Positions 47,464 through 55,624 of a DNA stretch of 64,000 nt are shown one piece after another (positions within the stretch are counted from its first letter, which is position 1; each line of letters starts with the position of its first letter). The stretch comes from Granulicella aggregans. GTDB lineage: Bacteria > Acidobacteriota > Terriglobia > Terriglobales > Acidobacteriaceae. The DNA lies in assembly GCF_025685565.1 (NCBI RefSeq), contig NZ_JAGSYE010000001.1:1178001-1242000 (forward strand), written 5' to 3'. The translations under genes and the position numbers were made by a program. The notes under the pieces are model-generated. The model saw only the letters and a list, made by a program, of their open reading frames with translations. It made no database searches and was not told the DNA's origin.

Positions 47464-48399
47464 GTGACAGCCCGGAACAAGGAGAGTCTTCTGCCTACGA
47501 TCAAACGCATCATGGATATAAAGCCTGGAGAGCTGTTCCACAGGCTTTGGCTGAAACTTGCCTCTGAGGATGTAGGAAGATCAAGGTTCCTGCTGAGGCG
47601 GCTCGAAAATCGCAATGCAGCGTCGCGCGAGCCGCTCATCGCCGCCGGAGGACCGGTCGTATCCCTCACCACCTACGGAAAGCGAGTGGATACGGTCTAT
47701 CTGACCCTGGAATCCATCGCATTGGGCTCTCTTCTCCCCAGCCGCTTGATCCTCTGGCTCGATGAGATCGACAGGCTGGAGAACCTCCCTGAAACGCTTC
47801 GCAGGCTCCAGGCGCGGGGGCTTGAGGTCCGCCAGACTCCGAATTATGGGCCACACAAAAAATACTATCCCTACCTCGAGTCCAGTACCTTGCTCGATGC
47901 TCCTTTAGCGACTGCGGACGACGACGTAGTCTATCCTCATGGCTGGCTCAAAGGACTCGCAGATAGCTACGCAGAGTTCCCTTCGCTGGTTAGTTGCTAT
48001 CGCGCCCATGTCGTCCGTTTTGAGGGGGGGCGATTTGCCCCCTATGTCACCTGGAAGCGATGCCGGTCGACTCAGCCCAGCTTCCTGCACTTCGCAACGG
48101 GAGTTTCAGGCACCATCTACCCGCCGGAGTTGCAAGAGAGGATCAAGGCGGCCGGGCGGGGATTTGAAGACCTTTGCCCTCGCGCAGACGATGTCTGGCT
48201 TCACCAGCAGGCTTTGCGCGGAGGATATCGCATCAGGCAGTTAAAGGCGTGGGAGCAGAGCTTTCCAGAGTTACCAGGAACCCAGGACATCGGGCTCGTT
48301 GTAGAGAACGTACATGGATCACAAAATGACCTTCAGATTGAAAAGACATACAGCGCTGAGGACATTGCGCTGCTTAAGTCGCAGATTCAGCCGGAATAG
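47464..48399 (+). CDS. glycosyltransferase-like protein, DDD motif (paralogue 1)
   Basis: 311 aa from GTG at 47464. The conserved core has VVSLTTYGKRVDTVYLTLES, RLILWLDEIDRL, YGPHKKYYPYLE and the metal-binding LATADDDVVYPHGWL, as in GT-A enzymes. The later FATGVSGTIYPPEL and CPRADDVWLHQQALRGG are also shared with the next gene. It probably adds a sugar to the exopolysaccharide unit. The start is uncertain. The GTG has only a weak ribosome-binding site, while AAGGAG stands 6 bases before the in-frame CTG at 47491, and the similarity to paralogue 2 begins at that Leu-Pro. No signal peptide. Confidence 0.85.
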   Translation: MTARNKESLLPTIKRIMDIKPGELFHRLWLKLASEDVGRSRFLLRRLENRNAASREPLIAAGGPVVSLTTYGKRVDTVYLTLESIALGSLLPSRLILWLDEIDRLENLPETLRRLQARGLEVRQTPNYGPHKKYYPYLESSTLLDAPLATADDDVVYPHGWLKGLADSYAEFPSLVSCYRAHVVRFEGGRFAPYVTWKRCRSTQPSFLHFATGVSGTIYPPELQERIKAAGRGFEDLCPRADDVWLHQQALRGGYRIRQLKAWEQSFPELPGTQDIGLVVENVHGSQNDLQIEKTYSAEDIALLKSQIQPE

Positions 48400-48534
48400 A
48401 TGACGTCTTCATTCCAGAAGCGGTGTTTTGCGCCTGCATACTCGCGAAATCCGAATCCAAAGCGTCCATGAAGAGTCAACCACAACATCCTTGGGTTGAA
48501 GGCTTAAAACGAGCTGAGAAGGAAGGGGGGCCTA

Positions 48535-49470
48535 CTGCCGTATCGCGATGCAAATCCGGGGCTTAGCCCAGGCGCGGTCTCCCACCGGCTCTGGCTCGAA
48601 CTGGCCGGTCTGGACCTCCGCAGCACCGGCTTCTGCCTGCGACGCCTCAAACGTCGCAACCGCATCGAGACTGCATCGGTTATCTCAGCAGAAGGCCCGG
48701 TCGTCTCCATGACCAGCCACGGGAGCCGGGTTGAGACGGTCTATCTCACCCTGGAGTCGATTGGCAGGGGAATCCTGCTTCCAAGGCGGCTGATCCTCTG
48801 GCTGGACGACGAGGTGGCCTTCAGGAATCGTCCGGAATCGCTGCGAAGACTTGAGGCCCGGGGTCTTGAAGTAAGGCTCGCCGGCAGCTACGGCCCGCAC
48901 ACAAAGTACTATCCCTACATCGAAACCCAGACTGCGCTGAACGCTCCTCTGGTCACAGCCGACGACGACACGCTCTACCCAGCCGGATGGCTCAAGGGGC
49001 TTGCCGACGCATTCATGCGTCATCCCACGCTGGTCTCTTGCTGTCGCGCCCACAAGATCCTGCTCGAGGGCCCTGGATTCGCCCCCTACGTGACCTGGGA
49101 GAGGTGCGGCTCGACTGCTCCGAGTATTCTCAACTTTGCCACTGGCGTCTCCGGCGTCATCTATCCACCGGCGCTGCAGCGACAGCTAAAGGCCGCCGGT
49201 CTGGACTTTGCGGAGCTCTGTCCCAAGGCCGACGACGTATGGCTGCATCTGCAAGCTTTGCGCGGAGGATTCCAGGTGCGCCAGATCAAACCCTGGGAAC
49301 AAAGCTTCCCAACACTGCCTGGCACCCAGGGAACAGGCCTTATCCAGGGTAATGTGCATGGCTCTCAGAACGATGTCCAGATCCGCAGAACCTATACGGC
49401 TGCGGACATCGCCTTGCTCCAGGCGGCCTACGCAGTCCAGGATTCCGCGGCTGCATCCTGGGTAGACTAA
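48535..49470 (+). CDS. glycosyltransferase-like protein, DDD motif (paralogue 2), start uncertain
   Basis: About 311 aa if begun at the in-frame CTG at 48535. The first ATG in frame is at 48709, but clear similarity to paralogue 1 starts 58 codons earlier (SHRLWLELAG against FHRLWLKLAS; LLP aligned at the same spacing). The gene is therefore longer than the ATG form. No ATG, GTG or TTG exists in that extension; the frame's upstream stop is near 48505. GGAAGGGGGG precedes the CTG. Core motifs: VVSMTSHGSRVETVYLTLES, VTADDDTLYPAGWL, CPKADDVWLHLQALRGG. It could instead be the frame-shifted end of an ORF starting at ATG 48468. Confidence 0.8.
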   Translation: MPYRDANPGLSPGAVSHRLWLELAGLDLRSTGFCLRRLKRRNRIETASVISAEGPVVSMTSHGSRVETVYLTLESIGRGILLPRRLILWLDDEVAFRNRPESLRRLEARGLEVRLAGSYGPHTKYYPYIETQTALNAPLVTADDDTLYPAGWLKGLADAFMRHPTLVSCCRAHKILLEGPGFAPYVTWERCGSTAPSILNFATGVSGVIYPPALQRQLKAAGLDFAELCPKADDVWLHLQALRGGFQVRQIKPWEQSFPTLPGTQGTGLIQGNVHGSQNDVQIRRTYTAADIALLQAAYAVQDSAAASWVD

Positions 49471-49479
49471 AGCCGATTC

Positions 49480-49519
49480 AAAAGCAAAATGCGGAACCGA
49501 AGTTCCACATTTTGCTTTT
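49480..49519. terminator. bidirectional terminator
   Basis: AAAAGCAAAATG (49480-49491) pairs with CATTTTGCTTTT (49508-49519). Beyond one mismatch an inner GGAAC/GTTCC stem closes on a CGAA loop. The A-run on one side and T-run on the other allow termination from both directions. It lies between the convergent genes ending at 49470 and 49551. Confidence 0.9.
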
Positions 49520-49550
49520 GATCTGTAAGTAGGCCGGAAAGACAGGTTGC

Positions 49551-50432
49551 TTATACGTCGTCAGCGTCAACCAGCAAGCGACGCTTTTCAATTGCGCTGA
49601 AGTCGCCGATCAGAGCTGCCTTCATGTATCCACGGGTCAGGCCGCGCGCATGGGCGAAGACGATCGAAGCGTCGTGCATGCGACCGCGGCAGGCAACCAG
49701 AGCCGCGCGGAGAAGGTCGTAGGCCAGCAGGGCGACCCATAGCACGATGGTCGCGTGACGCCGAACCAGCACTCCCATGCCGCTGCCATACTTCACGGCG
49801 CGGTCGGCGGTGACGGTGCCACTCAGCATGTCGCGCACCGGGTGATAAATGTTCATCTTCGAATCGAGCCTGCCCTTGACGCCCGTCTTCAACTGGCGAA
49901 GGCAGAAATCAGTGTCCTCGCCGTAGTTGAGCGACTCGTCAAAGAAGACTGCGCGCATCTCTTCGGTGCAATCGAAGAACATGGTGGGGCACATCGTGGT
50001 GCGCAGGGAGTTAGATACCTTGAGGTCGCACTCTTCCTGGAACCACCGGTTGCCGCTGCGAACACCGTCTTGATCGGTGCAACCGACAGCCAGAATCTTA
50101 TAGTCGGAGTGGTCATTGAACCAGGCCTCAACGTCCCGCACCAGCGTGGACGGATACCAGCAGTCGTCATCGGGAAAACTCACGATACGGCCGCGTGCAG
50201 CGCGGAAACCGGCGTTGCGGGCTGCGGAGACTCCACGCGGCTCCATGCGTAGATGGTTTATGTCGAGACGGTCGCGAACCGCTTCGATGATCGGCACCAG
50301 GCGATCATCCTGGTTCTGATCAACGATAATTACCTCCATCGACGCATGTTTCTGCGCGACGAGGGAGTCCAGCAACTGCTCCACTTCTCCGGTCCGTCCT
50401 TTGGTAGCGCACACCAAGCTAATGATCGGCAT
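49551..50432 (-). CDS. GT2 family glycosyltransferase
   Basis: 293 aa. The GT-A fold is shown by ISLVCATKGRTGEVEQLLDS, EVIIVDQNQDD, GVSAARNAGFRAARGRIVSF and the DxD-type PDDDCWYP. The later GEDTDFCLRQLKTG carries the catalytic-base ED region. It uses a nucleotide sugar on the cytoplasmic side to extend the lipid-linked repeat unit. The frame ends in a helical tail (GYMKAALIGDFSAIEKRR). No Shine-Dalgarno is seen. It diverges from the GT4 gene at 50509 over a 76-bp spacer. Confidence 0.9.
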   Translation of the reverse strand: MPIISLVCATKGRTGEVEQLLDSLVAQKHASMEVIIVDQNQDDRLVPIIEAVRDRLDINHLRMEPRGVSAARNAGFRAARGRIVSFPDDDCWYPSTLVRDVEAWFNDHSDYKILAVGCTDQDGVRSGNRWFQEECDLKVSNSLRTTMCPTMFFDCTEEMRAVFFDESLNYGEDTDFCLRQLKTGVKGRLDSKMNIYHPVRDMLSGTVTADRAVKYGSGMGVLVRRHATIVLWVALLAYDLLRAALVACRGRMHDASIVFAHARGLTRGYMKAALIGDFSAIEKRRLLVDADDV

Positions 50433-50508
50433 ATTTGGATTAGATCACGAATTCATGCAAGAGGTTTACGCTAACGCATCAAAAAAAATATCTGCGGGAG
50501 GATTTTTA

Positions 50509-51630
50509 GTGCTGGAAGATGAAAAAGATGGGGCCAAGTATTTGATAAAGCAGCCAAGAGTGTTGCTGATCGACCTGGGAGCGCACTTTGGAGGCGTGGA
50601 AAACTACCTGGTGAGCCTCACGGCTCTTCTCACTGGCAAGGTGGAGTTGCATGCCCTCTGCGTTTTGCCCGAGCTGGCAAGGCGCCTGGAAGCGGCGGGA
50701 GCGAAGACTACCCTTCTGCCCACTCTAGGAGGATCCCTGAAGCCGCTCCGTTTTCTGTTGACCGCATTGATTCTCCCCATCATTCTTCTTCGGGACCGAA
50801 TCGACATCATCCAGGTAAACGGATTTCTTGAGGCGACTCTCATGCTCGAGGCCCGGCTCCTGGGCCGCCGTGCCGTCTACACCCGGCATGGCCCGTTTGA
50901 GATGGAGCTCTTCCCCTGGTATCGCGCCCCGCTCAAGTTTCTTCCTCGCGCGCTGGCGCGAATCAGCGTCCACCTGGCCACTCAAGTGGTCTGCGTCTCC
51001 GAGACAGTCGGAATCGGCGTGAAAAAGATCAGGCCTGCGGTGCCGACCGTGGTTATCCCGAACTGGCTGGCCGGGCAGGGTTCTCCGCAACTGGTCCGCT
51101 GCGAGCCCGGACGCGAGATCACGATCGTATGCGCGAGCCGCCTCGAACGATACAAGGGAATACAGCTGGCCATTGCCGCCATCCGCGGGGTTCCCGGCGC
51201 GAAGCTGGTTGTCGTGGGAGATGGCCCTTACCGGGGTGCGCTCGAGGAGATGTCGACCGACCTGATCGCCTCGGGAAAGGTCGAGTTCGCCGGCTTCCAG
51301 AAAAATATGCAACCTTATTATGAGTTGGCGGACATCTTCTGCATGCCATCGCTCGGCCCGGAGGGCCTGCCGATGTCGAGCCTGGAGGCGATGGGCCGGG
51401 GTCTACCGTGCATCCTGAGCGACCTGCCGGTGCATCGGGAGATTACAGACGACGGCGTGGGCGCGGTGCTCTTCGCGTCGGGGGATGAGAGTTCGCTGCA
51501 GCAAGCCATGATACGAGTAGCAACAGATGTCGCAGTGCGAGCGAAGTTCGCCAGGGAATGCTATCGCATCATCGGCGAAAGATACACCGCAGAGCGGGTG
51601 AGAGTGGCGTATCTGAAGGTCTTTGCCTGA
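50509..51630 (+). CDS. GT4 family glycosyltransferase
   Basis: 373 aa from GTG at 50509, chosen because GGGAGG lies 7 bases upstream. Starts at 50401 or 50455 in the same frame would overlap or abut the divergent GT2 gene and add a non-family extension. The GT-B fold shows an N-terminal LLIDLGAHFGGVENYLVS and VNGFLEATLMLEARLLG. The C-terminal donor site has ASRLERYKGIQLAI, VVVGDGPYRGALEE and the EX7E region PEGLPMSSLEAMGRGLP. Likely a cytoplasmic retaining transferase of the exopolysaccharide unit. The next GT4 gene follows 67 bp downstream. Confidence 0.9.
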   Translation: MLEDEKDGAKYLIKQPRVLLIDLGAHFGGVENYLVSLTALLTGKVELHALCVLPELARRLEAAGAKTTLLPTLGGSLKPLRFLLTALILPIILLRDRIDIIQVNGFLEATLMLEARLLGRRAVYTRHGPFEMELFPWYRAPLKFLPRALARISVHLATQVVCVSETVGIGVKKIRPAVPTVVIPNWLAGQGSPQLVRCEPGREITIVCASRLERYKGIQLAIAAIRGVPGAKLVVVGDGPYRGALEEMSTDLIASGKVEFAGFQKNMQPYYELADIFCMPSLGPEGLPMSSLEAMGRGLPCILSDLPVHREITDDGVGAVLFASGDESSLQQAMIRVATDVAVRAKFARECYRIIGERYTAERVRVAYLKVFA

Positions 51631-51697
51631 AGCCATGTAAGCGTGGCTTTGGAAGTGGCCGCACGACCTTTTCCGTAACGAATTAAAAGGAGAGAGC

Positions 51698-52891
51698 TTG
51701 GAGAGCCGCGATAAGAAGGTGCTGGTCTTTGCAGAGCGTATGCTGCCCTCGACGCAGACGTTCATTCCCTTGCAGGTGAATGCACTTACGCGATATCAAC
51801 CCCAGTACATTGGGCTGATTCCCGCGGAGAAAAACTACCCGATGGAAGATCCGCCGATCATGTTGACATCGGAGCGAACGCGGGTGGCGCGCGTCCGGCG
51901 CGAGGCGTACCGCTGGACCGGGGTGGCTCCGGGATTCCACTCCCAGGCGCGGGCGGTGAAGGCGGACATCCTTCACGGACATTTTGCCGAAGGAGGGCCG
52001 GCGGCGGTATTCCTGGCGGAGGCGACGAAGCTTCCGCTGATGCTGCATCTTCGTGGCGGGGCAGAGCTTATGGCTGACGAAGACCTGCAGAAGCAGCTCT
52101 TTCAGCGACCCTTTCTGGCCTGGCGGGAGCGCCTCTGGAAGCGCGCCTCCATGTTCCTATGCGTCTCCGAGTTCATCAAGGGCAAAGCCATCAAGTCCGG
52201 ATTTCCCGAGGCGAAGCTGCGCGTCCACTACACCGGGATGGATCTGAGGAAGTTCACCCCCGTGCTTCCGATCGTGGAGATGGATCCCAAGCTCGTGCTC
52301 TACGTTGGCCGGCTCGTGCCTTATAAAGGGTGCGATTACCTGCTGCGGGCGATGGCGCAGGTTCAGCAGCGCCAGGCGGAGGCCCATCTCGTAGTTATCG
52401 GAGATGGCACCTTCCGGTCGGAGTTGGAACGTCTGGCGGGAGAACTCGGCGTACGGTGCAAGTTCCTCGGAGAGCAGCCGCAGGCGGAGATTCACAAGTG
52501 GCTGGATAAGGCCCGCGTCTTCTGCGCGCCCAGCGTTACTCTTTCCGATGGCATGAGTGAGGCCTTCGGCAACGTCTTCTCCGAGGCCCAGGCGATGGGT
52601 GTGCCTGTCGTTAGTAACCGGCACGGTGGTATCCCGGAGACGATGATGGAGGGTGTGACCGGCTTGCTCGCCGAAGAGCGCAACGTCGAGATGTTGGCGG
52701 CGCACCTGCTGCGCTACCTCGAAGACGACGGTTTCTGGGCAGCCTCGCGGGAAGAAGGACTGCGGTGGGTCCGGTCACGATTCGACGTACACACGCAGAC
52801 GGCTCGCCTGGAAGAGATCTACGACGCCGTGCGGGCAAACTTCCGGCCCGGAAAGGCATCACAGAATAGTGTTGCCTTCGAAACCAACTAA
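51698..52891 (+). CDS. GT4 family glycosyltransferase
   Basis: 397 aa from TTG at 51698 with AAAGGAG upstream at good spacing. The N-terminal domain has HGHFAEGGPAAVFLAEATKL and VSEFIKGKAIKSGFP. The donor site has LYVGRLVPYKGCDYLL, VVIGDGTFRSELERL and the EX7E block EAFGNVFSEAQAMGVPVV. It belongs to the WcaL/colanic-acid-type group of GT4 enzymes by overall pattern. Its order behind another GT4 and before the export operon supports a role in building the repeat unit. After the stop comes a 477-bp leader region. Confidence 0.92.
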   Translation: MESRDKKVLVFAERMLPSTQTFIPLQVNALTRYQPQYIGLIPAEKNYPMEDPPIMLTSERTRVARVRREAYRWTGVAPGFHSQARAVKADILHGHFAEGGPAAVFLAEATKLPLMLHLRGGAELMADEDLQKQLFQRPFLAWRERLWKRASMFLCVSEFIKGKAIKSGFPEAKLRVHYTGMDLRKFTPVLPIVEMDPKLVLYVGRLVPYKGCDYLLRAMAQVQQRQAEAHLVVIGDGTFRSELERLAGELGVRCKFLGEQPQAEIHKWLDKARVFCAPSVTLSDGMSEAFGNVFSEAQAMGVPVVSNRHGGIPETMMEGVTGLLAEERNVEMLAAHLLRYLEDDGFWAASREEGLRWVRSRFDVHTQTARLEEIYDAVRANFRPGKASQNSVAFETN

Positions 52892-52911
52892 ATTAATTGG
52901 GTAGGCCCCGA

Positions 52912-52927
52912 GCCGGTTCGAACCGGC
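52912..52927. repeat. 16-bp perfect palindrome
   Basis: GCCGGTTCGAACCGGC lies 20 bp after the stop of the GT4 gene and 440 bp before the kinase gene. As DNA it is a candidate operator for a dimeric regulator; as RNA it makes a 6-bp stem with a TCGA loop. There is no T-run, so it is not a normal terminator. It resembles a tRNA T-arm but does not fit one. Confidence 0.6.
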
Positions 52928-53368
52928 GGGTCTGCCTCTTCCAGCGGTCGTAGAGCGCAGCTCCTCCATGCGTGGTGTGCAACCCGCGTTGCGATGGTAA
53001 GTTGCTGTAGATTCAAAGGTTCCTTCTGCTTCCGAGACGTACCACGAAAGTGTTAGACGGTAGTTTCTAAGTGGGTGCACAGGGCTTGATTTTCTTGACA
53101 CTCAAAACCCCGAATGGTAACTTTCGGTCAAGTTCGCTTTTGCTGAGAAGAGAGAATCCTTACCCGAGAAGTTGCATCGGGCAGGGCTAGGGGTGTCTCC
53201 ATTCGCGCGGTTTTCAACCAGGCAAACCGAAAGTTCGAGGGATTTCCCTCCGAGCGAACAACCATCCGAACGTCCAGACACAAAAGAGGCGAGTCCAAGC
53301 TAGATAGTCCGATCCCACGGATCTTCAGACACATCGCACTGACCCAAGTGTCGTAATGAAAGAGGAAA
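52928..53368 (+). promoter_or_regulatory. leader/promoter region of the exopolysaccharide operon
   Basis: A perfect -35 (TTGACA, 53095-53100) is followed at 17 bp by a weak -10 (TAACTT, 53118-53123), leaving an mRNA leader of about 240 bases. The leader has several hairpins: CCCGA/TCGGG near 53163-53181, CGGTTT/AAACCG near 53202-53223, and GAGGG/CCCTC near 53237-53250 inside GTTCG/CGAAC. The number and order suggest a structured, regulatory 5' UTR, but I cannot match it to a known riboswitch. No coding frame. Confidence 0.45.
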
Positions 53369-55624
53369 ATGGCAAACTACGCGCTCGACACACCGCAGGC
53401 AGTTGAAGCGGGACTTACTGTAAACGATCTTGTCCGGGTGCTTCGCAGGCGCCGGAATGTTGGGCTGATCATTCTTGGGGCATGCTTTCTTTTGGCCCTG
53501 CTGTACTGCATCACCGCGACCAAGCGGTATGCGGCTGTCGCTCTCGTTCAGGTTCAGAAGGAAGGCGCAACCCCTATCGATCTCACTGATCTGGGTGCCC
53601 CTGCAGCGGGCCTTGGTGCAGACGCGGCGGCGACGAGCATCAATCTCGAGACGCAGACTCAAATCCTGCAGTCGGACACGCTTGCCCTGGCCGTCATTCG
53701 CGACCTGAACCTGGAGGCAACCCCCGACTTCAAGTCTCACTGGAACCCTATCAGCGCGGTCATTGGCCTCTTCACTCCCTCCGGGAAGCCCGATCCTCAA
53801 GGTGCTTCGCTCGAAGATTCGCCCGCCCGGCGAACCCGTGCTATCCACAAGTTCGAGAAGAATCTTACCGTTAAGGTTCTTACCGGGACCCGCTTGCTCC
53901 AGGTCAGCTACGCTGATCCCGACCCCAAGCTCTCAGCCGCGGTTGTGAACAAGCTCGTCCAGAGCCTGACCGACTTCTCTTTCGAGTCGAAGACCGCGTC
54001 GTCCTCCGAGGCGAGCGACTTCCTCCAGAGCCAGCTCGCCGACCTCCGCAAGCAGAGTGAGGAGGACCAGGCCAAGCTCGCGGCGCTACAAAAAGGGACT
54101 GACATGTTCAGCCTCGGTACCGACAGCAACGGCCACGAGCAGCTCTATTCGAGCGTTCTCGATAAGTTGCAGCAGTCAACCGCCGCGCTCTCCGCCGCCA
54201 ATCAGAACCGGATCGTCAAGGAAGCTGTCTACAAGGCGGTCAGAACCGGAAACGCTGAATTGATCTCCGAGCTTAGCGGTACGGCAGGCGCAGCAGGTGG
54301 AGCTCCTGTCGCCAACTCGCTCGTATTGATTCAGAACCTTCGGCTGCAGCAGTCGACCCTGCAGCAGCAGATCGCGGACGGCGAACTAAAGTACGGCACT
54401 GCTTACCCGAGGATGGCCGAGCTTCATGCGCAGCTGGACCATGTGAACACAGCGCTGAACGACGAAATCGCGCGTGTGGCCACCAGGGCGAAGAACGACT
54501 ACGACATTGCCGTGTCGAACGAGAACCAGATTCGTGTCGAGAATGAAGCAAACCATCGTGCGGCTGACGCCCTGAAGGACAAGGCTGTCGACTACACCAT
54601 TCAACGCGACGAGGCCAACCAAAGCCGGACCCTCTACGAGGACCTGCTGAAGAAGTTGAAGGAGACGGGCGTTCTCAAGGGGCTGAAGGGCGGCGACCTT
54701 TCGATCGTTGACCCGGCGCGCGTTCCCGCCGCTCCCTCCAAGCCGGACACCCTGCTTGTGTTAGCTGGATCTATCGCTGTCGGACTGCTCTTTGCGTTTG
54801 GCGGAATGCTGATCGCGGAAGGGCTCGATCGCAGCATCCATACGACGTCCCAGATCGAACAGATGGGGCTTCCATTGATCGGCATCCTTCCCGAGTATGG
54901 GAACGGACAACCCGCGATCGAAGGTATGCGCGGACTGCGTACGCTGGCGGCTCCCCGGTCGGCATACAGCGAAGCGGTTCGTAGCATTCGTAGCTCGCTT
55001 GTCACGGTCGGCGTGGCCCAGCACCGGGTCATCGTCGTGACCAGCGCCAACGCCCATGAAGGAAAGAGTGTTACCGCCAGAAACCTGGCGGTCAGCGTCG
55101 CCCAGCAGGGCAAGCGCGTCGTGCTGGTGGATGCGGACTTCCGCAGTACGGCAGATGCGGGCCCCGAGTTTACTGCGAAGGAGGGCCTCTCGACCCTGCT
55201 TGCCGGACCTCCAGTGGCTCCCACTCTTTTGCAGGTGCCGAAGCAACCCAATCTGTTCATCCTTCCCGGAGGCGCTACGCCGCCAAACCCTGCCGAGCTG
55301 CTGAGCTCGCCGCGGATGAATCTCCTTATCGATGAACTGAAGCAGCAGTTTGAACTCGTTCTGATCGACTCTCCCCCGGTGCTTCCGGTCGTCGACGCAG
55401 CAATTCTGAGCGCGATGGCTGACTCCACTGTCCTGGTTGCGCATCAAGGGGTCACGGAAGAGGCGTCCCTCGCTCGTGCCTATCAGATTCTGGCATCGCG
55501 AGCCAAGCCAGACAGTATCGCTGTGGTCTTGAACGGTGTCAGCACCAACTCCGATCTTTACCATAGCTACTTCGGCAAGACGACCGCCAACTACTACCAG
55601 GAGGACGCGCATGAGACTGCTTAA
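53369..55624 (+). CDS. polysaccharide chain-length regulator fused to BY-kinase (Wzc/ExoP type)
   Basis: 751 aa. Residues about 15-95 are a Wzz domain with a first membrane segment (VGLIILGACFLLALLYCI). A coiled-coil periplasmic region with GNVR-type spacing (about 170-450) follows, then a second membrane segment (LLVLAGSIAVGLLFAFGG). The cytoplasmic kinase has Walker A SANAHEGKSVTA (about 562), A' VVLVDADFR and Walker B LVLIDSPPVLPVVDAA. The tail (LYHSYFG, NYYQED) has four Tyr residues, as expected for trans-autophosphorylation. It controls chain length and assembly with the export protein encoded next, which overlaps it by 14 bp. AGAGGAAA precedes the ATG. Confidence 0.95.
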   Translation: MANYALDTPQAVEAGLTVNDLVRVLRRRRNVGLIILGACFLLALLYCITATKRYAAVALVQVQKEGATPIDLTDLGAPAAGLGADAAATSINLETQTQILQSDTLALAVIRDLNLEATPDFKSHWNPISAVIGLFTPSGKPDPQGASLEDSPARRTRAIHKFEKNLTVKVLTGTRLLQVSYADPDPKLSAAVVNKLVQSLTDFSFESKTASSSEASDFLQSQLADLRKQSEEDQAKLAALQKGTDMFSLGTDSNGHEQLYSSVLDKLQQSTAALSAANQNRIVKEAVYKAVRTGNAELISELSGTAGAAGGAPVANSLVLIQNLRLQQSTLQQQIADGELKYGTAYPRMAELHAQLDHVNTALNDEIARVATRAKNDYDIAVSNENQIRVENEANHRAADALKDKAVDYTIQRDEANQSRTLYEDLLKKLKETGVLKGLKGGDLSIVDPARVPAAPSKPDTLLVLAGSIAVGLLFAFGGMLIAEGLDRSIHTTSQIEQMGLPLIGILPEYGNGQPAIEGMRGLRTLAAPRSAYSEAVRSIRSSLVTVGVAQHRVIVVTSANAHEGKSVTARNLAVSVAQQGKRVVLVDADFRSTADAGPEFTAKEGLSTLLAGPPVAPTLLQVPKQPNLFILPGGATPPNPAELLSSPRMNLLIDELKQQFELVLIDSPPVLPVVDAAILSAMADSTVLVAHQGVTEEASLARAYQILASRAKPDSIAVVLNGVSTNSDLYHSYFGKTTANYYQEDAHETA

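Noticed and set aside
52905..52975. Possible tRNA around GCCGGTTCGAACCGGC
   Set aside because: The GGTTCGAACC looks like a T-arm, but the second stem position mismatches (G-G), and no acceptor, D or anticodon arms fit on either strand.
53195..53260. Resemblance to a c-di-GMP-I riboswitch (AGGCAAACCGAAAG)
   Set aside because: Only the short GGCAAACC-like string matches; the GGGACGCAAAGCC part and the three-helix order are missing.
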